The notes under the pieces were generated by a model. That model made no database searches. It was not told the origin of the DNA and worked only from the letters and a program-made list of their open reading frames with translations. The position numbers were made by a program, and so were the translations under genes. Positions 27,994-39,900 of a DNA stretch of 64,000 nt are shown piece after piece. The stretch's first letter is position 1; each line of letters opens with the position of its first letter. The DNA comes from Desmodesmus armatus (taxonomy: Eukaryota; Chlorophyta; Chlorophyceae; Sphaeropleales; Scenedesmaceae). The DNA lies in assembly GCA_007449985.2 (NCBI GenBank), contig VIIQ02000027.1:69501-133500 (forward strand), given 5' to 3'.

Positions 27994-30676
27994 ATGGTGA
28001 GAGCCGACGCCTGGCTGGACGTTTTGCAGGGTGGCTGCTGTTCTTGGCCCCTCGCGCAGCACACAGACCGTGTCACTGTTCAGCTAGCCAGATATGCGTC
28101 GGCGCTGCTACTGGATCAAATATCGCCAAACAGTTGCTGGCGCCCGTGGTGGTGCCGCATGGAGCATTGATGGCTCCACAGCAGCAGCAGCTGTTGGCAT
28201 GCTGGACAGCGGCGTGGGCAGTAGAACTCTGGCAGCATATGTGACAGTACCTGGCAGCTGATCAGAGCTGTGTTGCTGCTGCAGGTGCTCCACAGTGATA
28301 TTGATCTGCTCAACCCTCCAGCTGAGCTGGAGAGGACCAAGCACAAGCTCAAGAGGCTGGTGCAGTCACCCAACAGCTTTTTCATGGATGTGAAGTGCAC
28401 AGGATGCTTCAGCATGTGAGTGGACGTACAGCACACAACACTTAAGGGGTGCTGCCTGCAGGCAGCACTGGCTGGCAGCGGAGGTTCTGGGGTGTGTGGC
28501 TTCTTGTTTGCGAGGTTTATGCTGGCCAGAAACTCAGCCAGCAGAGCAGTTGTCATTCGTTGTACCGGCTGCCCTGGCTACGACTAAATATCTGTTGTGC
28601 TTGTGTCCCCTTGCTGCTTCCTGCAGCACCACCGTGTTCAGCCATAGTCAGGTAAGCCGTGCGTCGTCAGCAACAGGAGCAGTGTTTCTCAGTCACAGTC
28701 GGCTTTGCAGCAGCCAGTGCAAGAACAGTCGCACAGCATGTCCAGCATATGGAGCAGTCACAGGCCATGCTGCTGGTGGCGCTGGCAACAGGAGCACTGT
28801 CGGCATGCATGGGCAGTTGGTTGAGGCAGCAGGAGCGGCTGTGGCAGCAGCAGCACCAGCCATGCAGCGGGTACCACTGCACTTGCGTCAGTTTTGCATG
28901 GGATATGCAGAGCATGCACAGCAGAGCACGATGCAGAGTGCTGATCAAGTGTGTGTTCCGTGCTCCTGCAGACGGTGGTGCTTTGCGGCAGCTGCTCAAC
29001 AGTCCTGTGCACACCCACAGGTGGCCGGGCACGCCTGACAGAGGGTGAGTGTGGGGCGGTGCTCTGAGGTAGACGGCTCCTGATGAGCAGCGCATGGCAC
29101 TTTTGTTGCGCCGCATGTGTGTGCTGGCAGCGATGCAACGGCGGGCGATGGCGGTAGTTGCATGTTGGTGGGCAGCACACCCTCAGTGCGTCTGGATGCC
29201 CCCCATGCCAGCTGGTTGGGGGGTACTGCTGAGGCGTGCATCAATCAAACCCAGCAGGTCGAAGTGCTGTGCATCATTTGTGATGATCTCACACCTTTGA
29301 CTTGCTGGGTATCACTGAAGCAACGCCGATAGCTGTACAAGCGTTGCGCCAGAGGTGTCAATAAGCAGCGTGTTTGGTCCTCCAGTAGCGCACAGTCACA
29401 ACCAAGCTGTAGACGGCTCCAATGAGCAGTGCCTGGCATGATTTTTGCGACGCATGTGCGCGCAGGCAGCGATGCAGGGGGGGGGGTAGTTGCATGTTAG
29501 CGGGTAGCACACCTTCTGTGCTTCTGGATGCCCCCCCACGCCAGCTGTGGGCCCTGCCGTCAAAGTGTGCATCAGTAGAGCTCAGCAGGTCCGAGTCATC
29601 AGATCCACGTGGATCTCGACTTCTCTGACTTGTTGGGTTTTACAGAAGCATGCTGGCAGCAGTGCAAGCATTGTGCCAGATGGTTCAATGGGCAGCGCAA
29701 GTTGGTGATTATTTCTTGCTCCTGTGGCGCACAGTCGCACCCAAGCTGTAGTAGAATGAACTCCAGAACAAAAGTGCAGTGTAGTTGGCCTTAACCAGAG
29801 TTGCGCAGAACAGGGCAGGGCACGCTGCATGTTGATAGCAGCGACAGCGCCAGCTGGCTTGCATCCATGTAGAGGTCAGCACACCCTGCTTATGGGGGAG
29901 GGGTGTAGGTTGTTACAAGTGGTTACTTTCACCGCTGGGCGGTACTTTCCACAATTGATGAACTCGGAATTCAATGACAATGCCAATTTGACGGCATGTG
30001 AGGGGTGCTAGTCAGCACACTCTGTGCACCTAGTTGCCCCTGATTGATGCTGTCGTGTCTGTTGTGCATGCGCGGCATGGCTTTGGAAGACCGTGCATAG
30101 CATATGCAAGGAGTGCAAGCGCTTTTGCCAGTAGCAGCAGAGCAGTGCATGTGTTGGTGCGCACTTGTTGCAGCAGGATGCAAGCAATATGGGCAGTAGC
30201 AGCAGAGCAGTGAAGCTGGTGGCACGTACTGGTAGGCAGCATCGTGTCATCTCATTTCTGGCACGATCAGCAGCGTTGGTCGAGCTGGCTTGCTTGCCCC
30301 CCCCCCCCCCCCGGAAAACACCCACACATATGTACCTTTGTCCTCCTCCCCATGCTACCCATGTTTCGTCCAGTACAGTCTGGACAGTATAGTGCTGCTG
30401 TCGTGCCTGTACTGGACTGGAACATGGGCAAAAAGGGGGAAGGCTTTCAGCAAGTGCGGCTGTTTGCTGGTGCCTATTAGCACTGGGTGGGCTTATTGGC
30501 ACGGGGTGGACAAGACATGGCCTGAGCCATGCCAAGCAGCATGAGGGTTAGCCTAGATGCTTCGACTCCTCCCCAAACTTGTCACAATGTCAATGTGTTG
30601 ACTTGCCCTCACTGGTGCGGCCACTGCCATGCTTTCCTGTCTCGCAGGCTGCTCTTTCCGCAGGAAGGGCGACTAA
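27994..30676 (+). CDS. RPS27: 40S ribosomal protein eS27
   Basis: Zinc-binding protein of the small cytosolic ribosomal subunit. Five exons: 27994-27996, 28285-28415, 28627-28651, 28972-29044, 30648-30676, which join in phase to exactly 86 residues, the usual eS27 length. Recognisable blocks are [20 protein letters not shown], the zinc ligands in VKCTGC and CGSC, VFSHSQTVV, and the end CSFRRKGD. Two features are odd: the first coding exon consists of the ATG alone, followed at once by GTGAGA, and exon 3 is only 25 bases. The last intron (29045-30647) is about 18 times longer than all of the preceding coding exon and carries a tandem duplication. Identity is certain; the ATG-only exon rests on phase and on the family's conserved MVL start. 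Confidence 0.96.
29067..29750 (+). repeat. Tandem duplication of ~340 bp in RPS27 intron 4
   Basis: A unit starting GTAGACGGCTCC at 29070 begins again at 29409, and a decayed third start is seen near 29748. Shared blocks include the ATGCCCCCC and GCATCA segments and a CGCACAGTC block before each restart. The copies are diverged by point changes and small indels. Confidence 0.75.
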
Positions 30677-31007
30677 GCAGCAGCAGCTGGCTGGCGGCGT
30701 CTGTGGATCTTTTGAGTGATGCTGCACGCTGGGCAGGGCTGCAGTTGTGAGCCGATGCCTGGGCTTCATGCCAACTCCAGAACACGTGTGATGCCGCCAG
30801 AGCATTGCAGGACCTCAACACAGAGCGGCACCAGCAGTTGGTGTGCAGCCTCCCCTGGCTGTGAGCGCCACTGCAGATGTGCACACACAGCCATGACTTA
30901 GTACAGACGGGAAGGGTCGGGCACCGGTCAGGTGCCTGGCTTGGTGGCGGTAGGGGGGAGAGCTGACGAGCAGTGTTTCAGCTGGCGTCAGCGGCCCAAG
31001 GTTGTTG

Positions 31008-31012
31008 TGTAA
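31008..31012 (+). terminator. TGTAA polyadenylation signal of RPS27
   Basis: First TGTAA after the RPS27 stop, about 330 bp downstream. Confidence 0.5.
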
Positions 31013-31727
31013 CAGTTGTGCTGCTGAGGGTGTGTGCCTTTGGCGCTAGTGCATGACCAGCAACATGTTGGTCTATGGCATGGGTTGTTTAATCATACAT
31101 ACTCGTCATTTCGGTAGCTTTGTTATGACATGAATGTTATGACATGAAGGCAACTAGTTGACAAGGTTATGATCCAGGCTTTCCATACAATTTCCCAATA
31201 CGTCAGGTCCAAGCACAGCAACATGCTCAAACTGTGCTGCCCAGGAAGTGCAAGGAAACTCTGTTGGGCAGGGGGATTGGCTGGAAGCAATGAGGAAGTA
31301 GGCAGACGTCTTGGAGGTTGGGATTATGGTTGATGGCAAAAAATTGGAGTTGGGCAGTATGACTGATAGCAGTGCCACTGCCAGTCATCAGTCAGACTGA
31401 TGGTCCAAGGTCGGCAGTTGTGATCCAGGGTTCTGGAGGCCCAGGTTGAAACGCCCGCAACAGATACAGCCTCAATATTTACGTTCTTTGTGTCAATACT
31501 CAGCGTGACGTGACGTGCTGCATGGTGCACCGAGGCCGTAACAAGGGAGCAGGGCAACTGATCTAGCCAGACAGAATCCGTGATACGTCGGGGATATGCC
31601 GTCCAGTTGATCGTCTTTGAAGCATTCGTCCCAGGCACAGCTGATCAAGTGGAGTTTGGCAGCAACAAGGCCGTGTGTGCCACTGCTGGTGGCATTCTGG
31701 TGCCAGTCTGGTGCATAGGTCCCCACC
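31013..31727. other. Intergenic: AMPD promoter side
   Basis: Less repetitive, more AT-balanced stretch between RPS27 and AMPD. It contains a short direct repeat (TTATGACATGAA, twice near 31125-31147) and no coding exon that I can support. Confidence 0.5.
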
Positions 31728-32861
31728 ATGTCTTCCGACAGCAGTCGAAGCTGGCTGCTCTTTGCGGGAGGCGTTATCATCGGCTCAGCCACAGCTGCTG
31801 GGGCTGCCTACGCCTTGACATCGCACCTGCTGACCACTAGCCACAAGCAGCAGCAGCACGTTGAACAAGTATCGTCCGCCAGGCCCAGGTATGGAATGCA
31901 AGGCAGGCTTCATCAACAGTACATCTCGTAATAATAAATCAATCAACTTGTGGATCATCATGTGCAAGAGTCGTGCTGCGGGTGCTGTTTGCATGTAGGC
32001 CGGGCAGTCCTACCAGACGTGTTCGAATGAGGCCTGTGAGGGTCACCAGCACACCAGGAGCCTCCTTAGCAGGACAGCAGCAGCAGCAACGCCCACAGCA
32101 GGTGCGGTTGCAACACAAAAGCACCACCAGCACCTTTCGTGAGCGTGGGCATGTCAGCAGTGCACACGCCTGCCCCTGCACATGCATTCCGATGATGTTA
32201 TTGGGGGGAGGTTGTTACAATTAGATACTTTCACCGCAAAGCAGTACTTATGTTATGGCCTCTGGCAACCCACTCTCTGGCTGGTTGCGCAGCAGGGTCA
32301 CATGCTTTATCTAGATCGGTTGCAGAGGTGCCTGATTCATGGGGTACAACCCCTTGCCGTAACAGCCACGATTTGCTGTTGTGTCTGCAGGCAGATGCCA
32401 ACGGCACTTCACTGCAGCAGCAGGGCTCTCCTCGTGTAGAGTGGCTGGCAAGGGTAAGCCCCTGGCTCGCTGGCTAGTGCCGCGGTCGGGACCTTGTACC
32501 CCATACGTTGCCTTTACTGTCCTGTTGCAGAAGCAGCACCCTCCTCCTGCTGGCAGCACTTGCACCACGAAGAGGCTGGCAAAGACGGGCTCATCACCAT
32601 GTCTTTCTGCAGCAAGACAGCAACAGTAATAGCTAGTTGGACTTGTGTCTGTGTGCAGTGTCCCTCTTTGTTGTTGCAGCACCTGCATGCTCCTGCACAC
32701 CGTCCTTCACGATGTTCCCTCCTGCTTGCCCAGCCACAGCAATGCCGCCTCCTCTTCCAGAAGGTCTTTATAGATGGTCCCAGCAGTATAGTATCTTAGA
32801 CTGCACACTGGCTATGCTCATGGTGCGGCACCTGCTTGCTGCTGCGCAATCCTGCTGCTGC

Positions 32862-32902
<41 letters not shown>

Positions 32903-33895
32903 ATGCAGGAAGACGTGCACCATGACGAGGCTTACATTGATGGCCCCAGCAACAGCACCCTGCCAGACCACTGGCGCAACTTCAGTGATGCTGCAGCGGC
33001 AGCAGCACGCAGCAGCAGCAGCAACACAGCGGCGGCCTCCAACTGTCGAGGAGGTTTGACTCAGCAGGACAGTCAGGTCTTGGGGCTCACTGGGACAGCA
33101 GCAGCAGCAGCAGCACAGCCTGCGGGGGCAGATGGAGGCAGGGTAGGTGCTGCTGTTATGTTACGTCAGCACCCACCCTGGCCTGAAGCTCTACGAATAT
33201 GGGGCAGCAGGTTTTTCTGCTGTCCCCGGGCAGCTCGTCTTCCTGCTGCAGACCATCACAACAAACACGTACAGACACGCATTGCTTGACTGTCATAGTG
33301 TTGCGACTCGCATGTACTCTCTTTGCTGAAACACACCCATGCCCATACACACAGGCCAGCACTTGCAAGTGTGACCTTATCACTTTTTTACTGCTGCCCC
33401 CCCCCCCATGCAGGTACAGCCCTTGGCTTTCAGTCCTTCGTTGGGCCGACCAGCATTACCTAATGCAGCAGCAGCAGCCGGCAGCAGCTCAACAGCACTT
33501 GTCAGCAGCCCCAGCCTTGGGAATGCAGCAGCAGCAGAGATGATGCGGACTGCTTCTGGTGCGCAGCAGCTGTTGGGAGGGGCAGCGGCGGCCGGCAACA
33601 ACTCGGCGGCGGCAGCGGCAGCGCAGCAGGGCTTGTCGGGGCACCAGCAGCAGCAGCCAAAGCTGCCAGTGGCGACCTTGGCTGACAGGCTGGCAGACAC
33701 TGGCAAGGTGGGTTTGAAATATCTGATATTTTGCATAGTTTTGAATAGTTTGGTTTGTCACACATAGAAGAGCAGCAGCAGCAGCCAAAGCTGCCGGTGG
33801 CGACCCTGGCTGACAGGCTGGCAGACATTGGCAAGGTGGTTTAGAAATGTCTGATATTTTAGATAGTTTTGAATAGTTTGGTTTGTCACACATAG

Positions 33896-33938
<43 letters not shown>

Positions 33939-36900
33939 AAAGCTGCCGGTGGCGACCCTGGCTGATGGGCTGGCAGAAACTGGCAAGGTGGGTTTATAAT
34001 ATCTGGTATTTTAGATAGATTTAAATGTTTTTTTTCTTTGTTTGTCAGCAGCAGCAGCAGCCAAAGCTGCCGGTGGCGACCCTGGCTGATGGGCTGGCAG
34101 ACACTGGCAAGGTCTGTGCGGCTCTGGGCTGTGGGCAGCAATGGACAGAGGGCCTAAGTGCTTTCGTATCAACCATGTAGTAGAGGCAGCTGCGGCTGCT
34201 CTTCTCCGCCTGCAGCTGTGATCAAAAAGGTGGCAGGGATTGGGTGGCAGGTCAGGGCTTTCAGGGTTTGATTAGGTATGCACTGCCAGATGCTGAAACG
34301 ATGCTGTCCACAGTGTCAGGCAAATTTGCCCGCAAGACATGGCACTGTCATTGTCCCTGCGGCTAACAGCTGGCCCGGCATTGCTGTCACAGCCTGTTCT
34401 TGTGGTGATGGCAGCGCTAGCTGCTGCTGCCCCATGGCAGCATTGGAAGCTCCACCGTGCAAACCCACTAAAACCCAGTACTCCTATGCGCCTCCATGAC
34501 ACTCCTGTGGTGATGCCTGCAGGCCATCAGTTGCTGCCATGTTGTGTGGTAGCTATTCCCATGAATCCTTGTGTGTTGTGTGTTCCGCTGCTTTGCAGGC
34601 TATTGAGGCTGCTGCAACACTCTATGATGACTACTGCAGGGTCATTACGCCTGAGAACCTCCTCACAGAGGAGAGCGAGGAGGTGAGGCAACTGCTGTGT
34701 GTTTGTGCGCATGTTTTTTGGGGGGGGGGGGTCTGAAGATCAAGGGTTTAGGGTAAGGGCCTGTGAGGTTGTGGTGCTTGGCAGGAAGACTACTGCAGGG
34801 TCATAACCCCTGAGAACCTGCTCTTAGAGGAGAGCGAGGAGATGGGGCAACTGTTGTGTGTTTGTGCGCATGTTTTGGGTGGGTTTGAAGATCGAGAGTT
34901 TAGGGGAAGGGCCTGTGAGGCGATGGTGCTTGGGAGGAAGATTACTGCAGGGTCATAACCCCTGAAAAGTTAGGCACAGAGGAGAGCGAGGAGGTGCGGC
35001 ATTCGTGTTAGGCGCACGTGTCGGGGGAGTCAGGGGTGTGAGAGACCCCTGAGGGGTTAAGGACTTGGAGATGTATGATGGTGGTGCTTGGCTTGCTGGC
35101 TACTGCCGCGTCAAAATGATCGACGCCTGAGCAGGAAACTGGTGCAGCTTTGTGATAGCAAAAAGGCAGCAAAGCTGGGCACAATGACTGCGGCTGCGGT
35201 GTGCTGTGCTGTGCTGTGCTGCTCAGGTGTGTGCCATGCTGGTGGAGTGCCTGGAGTTGCGGCGCAAGTGGCTGTTCAGGGCAGAGCTACAGCCAGAGCA
35301 GCGGCGGGTGAGTGTGCCTCAAGGGAGAGCTCACATCTTCTGAGCTGAGCCTCAGAAAGCTGAGCTTCAGAAGTTGTTGCGTGCCCTGCACCAGGGACGC
35401 TCACCAGAGTAGAGTATTGTCGGGGGCTTGGGGAACAAGCTATATAGCTGTCCTTGCCGGCGTATGACCTGACTCATTGATGGGTGTCCCAAAAGCTGAG
35501 CCTCACAAAGAAAGGAAAGCTGAGCCTCACAAAGTCGATCCTCAGAATGCTGAGCCTGTGAAAGCTGCCACCTGTAGGGTTAGCACTGACTTGGGTGGAC
35601 TGCCTCGATTGTCATGCATGCACGAAGGCGCAAGCCGCTTGTGATTGCACATGGGCTGCATCGCCATAGCACTGCTTGGGCACAATGTGTTGGCTGTGCT
35701 ATCTTCTAGCCGGTGCCTGACCCCAATGCTGCACCTCAGGAGTTGTTTCAGCCACAACCGTGGCAAATTGAAGCTTCCTGCGTGCTGCAGCTTCTGGTAC
35801 AATCGCTGGGCGCTGATTGATAATTGGAGGTTTACAGCTTGCCGTGACCATACAGCCCGGCCCGTTGGGCATCTAGAGGTCTAGGTTGCTCTGCTGCTCG
35901 TCACGAGGCCCCGTCTTTCTCTCTTGTCTTCTTGCTCATGCTGGCTCTTCAATACCTGGGTCATGCACTGTACTGCACTGCTGTACTGTCTTGTCCCAGG
36001 CTGTCTTCTTGATCATGCTGAATCTGCAACACCTGTACCATGCACTGTACTGTACTGCACTGTACTGTACTATGCTGTACTGCTGTACTGTCTTGCCCCA
36101 GCCTGAGCCTGAGAGGGCTGCCCCCCTTGAAGTAGACCCTGATGCAGTGTGCTGTGCTGTGCTGTACTGTACTGTACTGATGCACTGTACTGCTGTGCTG
36201 ATCTTCTACACTGTCTCTTCCTTCCCAGGCTGAGCCTGAGCGGGCTGCCCCCCTTGAGGTTGACCCTGATGCAGTGTGCTGTACTGTACCGCACTGATGT
36301 ACTGTCCTGCTGTGCTGTACTGCTGTACTGTCTCTTCCTTCCCCAGGCTGAGCCTGAGAGGGCTGCCCCCCTTGAGGTTGACCCTGAGCCCTTCCGCTAC
36401 CAGCCCCAGCCTGCCAGCAGCCACTACACCGAGATGGTGGACGGAGTGGTGCGCGTGTGGCCAAACGCAGAAGCAAGGTGTGCAACATTTCCACGCTGCC
36501 TGACGTTGCCCCCAACTTGCACAGCAGATCCCACCCACCCTCCTCACATCCTGCTGTCTGCATCACTGCTGCTGTTGCTGCCTTGAGCCTGCGCGTCGAT
36601 CCCGAGCGGTTAGTCCTCTTCGAATTGCAGCCAAAGCCTGACGTCTTTTCCAAGCAGTGACAATATGTGTGTGCTGGACTCCGTGGGTGTGCTGTTGTGT
36701 GCTGCAGGGCACAGGGCCAGCCAGACCTGTTTCCACTGCCGGGCACTGCCCCCGACTTCTTCACAGACATGCACAGGGTGCTGCGCTATGCCAGCCTGGG
36801 CCCCGTCAAGAGCTTCTGCCACCACAGGTGTGTGTTATTTATTTTGATTTATTTTATTTTATTCCTTTTTTATTCTTGTACACATGTGTGTGTTGCTTGT

Positions 36901-39900
36901 TTTTATTGGGTACAGGGGTGGGGTCAAATTGTGCCGCCTCGATAGCAATCAGAGGCCAGATGTGTGTTGCTGGTTGGTGCTGTTATCTGTTGTGTGTTGC
37001 CGCCAGTGGCTGGCTGTGGCTGACATGGCAGGGCCAGAGCAGCCCTCTGCCACCACAGGTGTATGTTGCTGGTGTTTTTGTTTCTGGGTACTACCCAGGT
37101 ACTGGGATTTTGGAAAAACAGGGGTGGGGTCAACTTGTGCCGCCTGGACGGCAATCAGAGGCCAGATGTGTGTTGATGGTTGGTGCTGTTATCTGATGTG
37201 TGTTGCCGCCAGTGGCTGGCTGTTTGCTGACATTGGAGGGCCAGAGCAACCTTCTGCCACCACAGGTGTGTGTTGCTGGGTGTTTTTGTGTTTGCTTCTA
37301 CGGGAATGATGTCAATTTGTAGCGAATGGACGGTCTCTGTCACTCCTGGAGAGCAATATAGAGGCCGGATATGCGCTGCTGGTCGATGCTGCCATCAGTC
37401 GTGACGATTGATGACGGCCGTGGTGTCTTTGGGCAGCCGACATTGATGACTAACCCCTCTTGACACCACCACCCTCCATCTCCTCCTCCCTCAGCGTCAA
37501 CCCTACCTATGAGTGTTTGACAGCATTCAATTTCAACGTCGTGCCGCAGGCTGATGCTGCTGAACTCGACTTGGCCCCCTTGACAGCACCACCCCCCTTT
37601 GAGACCGTCTCCTCCTCCTCGTTGTCAACCCTAGTGATGTCCCAGCACACACAGAACTCCTTACCGCAGGACTACAACAGTCACATTGAACTTCGTGCCG
37701 CAGGCTGATGCTGCTGGAGCAGAAGTTCAACCTGCACGTGATGCTCAACGCAGACAAGGAGTTCCTGGCACAGAAGAGTGCGCCACACAGAGACTTCTAC
37801 AACGTCCGCAAGGTGCGTAACACCTTCAAAGGAACTCCTTGGACCACACATCCATCGTGTGATGTGCGTCATGGCACAGTTTTGCAGTGACTGTGTGAGA
37901 TGAGGGGGGAGGGGGGTGATTGAAACCTTTGTACCTTAAATTGCCACATCAGTGTAGCAGCAGGGTTTGGCAAGGCAAAGTGCATGTGCTTAGCTGTGGC
38001 ACACCCCCCCCCCCAGTGCAGTCCAACAGCTCTGCAGCTCAGGCCCCTAGATAGTAAAGCTTGCCACGGACCTTCTGTCTGTACGTCTTGGTCAGCAAAG
38101 AGCCTCCATCCCCCCAAGGAAAGCTCCCCATTGCATACTGTAGACCACTGCTACTGGCAAAGGGAGTTGGTGAGTTTCCCGTGGTAACACACATCAGCAC
38201 CAATCGCCCAGTTGTTTGGTGTTGTGTGCTGGGGTTGCTGTCCTGCACTTCATTCTGTTTAACCGTAAACCTGGGGTTGCTGTCCTGCAGGTTGACACGC
38301 ACATCCACCACAGCGCCTGCATGCACCAGAAGCACCTGCTGCGCTTCATCAAGAGCAAGCTCAGGAAGGAGCCGGACGAGCTGGTCATATTCAGGTAGGA
38401 CCTGCGGCCCCTTCTTGCCTTGTGTTTGGGGTCAGAAGTTTGAGGTTTAGGGTTTGGGCTCAGGGCGGAGGGTGTCTGTAAGATAGGCACACAGGGTCTG
38501 ATAAGGTGTCATCTTCAGGTGGGACCTGCGGCCTCTCTTGCCTTATTTTTGGGTTTGTACTTGTTATGGGGTGCAGGGTTGAGGGTGTCTGGAAGGTTGT
38601 TACACACGGGGTGAGGGGTGTACTTGGGGAGGTGACGCTCTGCCCTGGTCCCCGGCGCTAGCAAGCAGGGACCCCTTATGCCAGGGTAGTACGACTTCTG
38701 GCTGTGAACGGGCAGGTGTTTTTTTCTTCAAAAAAAACATATGCTGCTGTGCTGACAGTGCCAGTTTGTCCTGTGCTGCTCTGTGCAGGGACGGCAAGTG
38801 GTTGACGCTGAAGGAGGTGTTTGTATGACACCTAGGGAGAGTTGGTGCATATACCCAAGAAATCTGCTGAGCAAACCTGTTATAATGATGGTGTGTGCAG
38901 GGACGGCAAGTGGTTGACGCTGAAGGAGGTGTTTGAGAGCCTGCGCATGACTGGCTACGACCTCAACGTGGACACACTGGACATGCACGCAGACAAAAAC
39001 ACCTTCCATAGGTGAGGCTGGCCCACGGGATCAGGCTCTCTAGTGTCCTAGGTCACTGGTCGCCTGGTTGCGTCTTGCTTGTCTTTCACCAAGGTTGATT
39101 TGCTGCTGTATTCGCAATGAACCTGGCCGGAGACACGTGTAATGATGATAGGTGAGGCTGCATGTGTGTTGCTGGATGTGTACTGCCGGGTATGAAGTGG
39201 AGGGAGGTGGGTACAACTGGATAGGTTTACTGCCGGGCAGTACTCTCCTGCACTGCGGCACTTGGTGCTAGTGTGCTCCTGTGTGTCAGTTGTGTTAGCA
39301 AGTGTCACAGGTCAGGCTGCATGTGGAGTTACTGGGTGTGTCCCGGGGGGCAACTAGCAGTGTGAGTGGTTGAGAGGGTTGGTTTCGCGGCGTTGTCCCA
39401 GTCGGACAATGTCAGATGCAAGTCTGGCAGTCTGGCAACTGCTTCCAGTGGAGACCGGGTCATCCGGCTCATGAGTTATATGCGACTGATAGTATGGTTG
39501 CACTCAGTGCTCCATCATGGGCTTGTGCCTGGTGCTGTGCTCCCACACCTGTGTGTCTCTGATGTGTGTGCTGCCTCAGGTTTGACAAGTTCAACCTGAA
39601 GTACAACCCCTTTGGCCAGAGCAGGCTGCGGGAGATATTCATCAAGCAGGTGGGAGCGCTACAGCCAGAGTCCTCCAGCTATGGCGCAAGTTCTTTGGCA
39701 GTAGCAGAGTCAGGCCTGCTTGAGGCGATGTTGTGAGACAAAGGATGAGACCAATTGGTCCATTGTGTCAGCCGGGGTCTGCGGCAGATATCAGTGGGTG
39801 GCTTTGAAGCATGATGTTCACCGCCTGCACAAGGGCCCATGAATTCCCATTGCGCGGCCTTGGTTCAATCATCACATGCAACACTACCGGCCTATGTTCC

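Noticed and set aside
32531..32625. Possible extra AMPD exon
   Set aside because: It has an acceptor and an open frame but leaves the wrong phase for the next exon and resembles a decayed echo of the exon at 32909.
36070..36290. Minus-strand frames with repeated blocks in AMPD intron 7
   Set aside because: They are antisense readings of two echoes of the exon 8 start.
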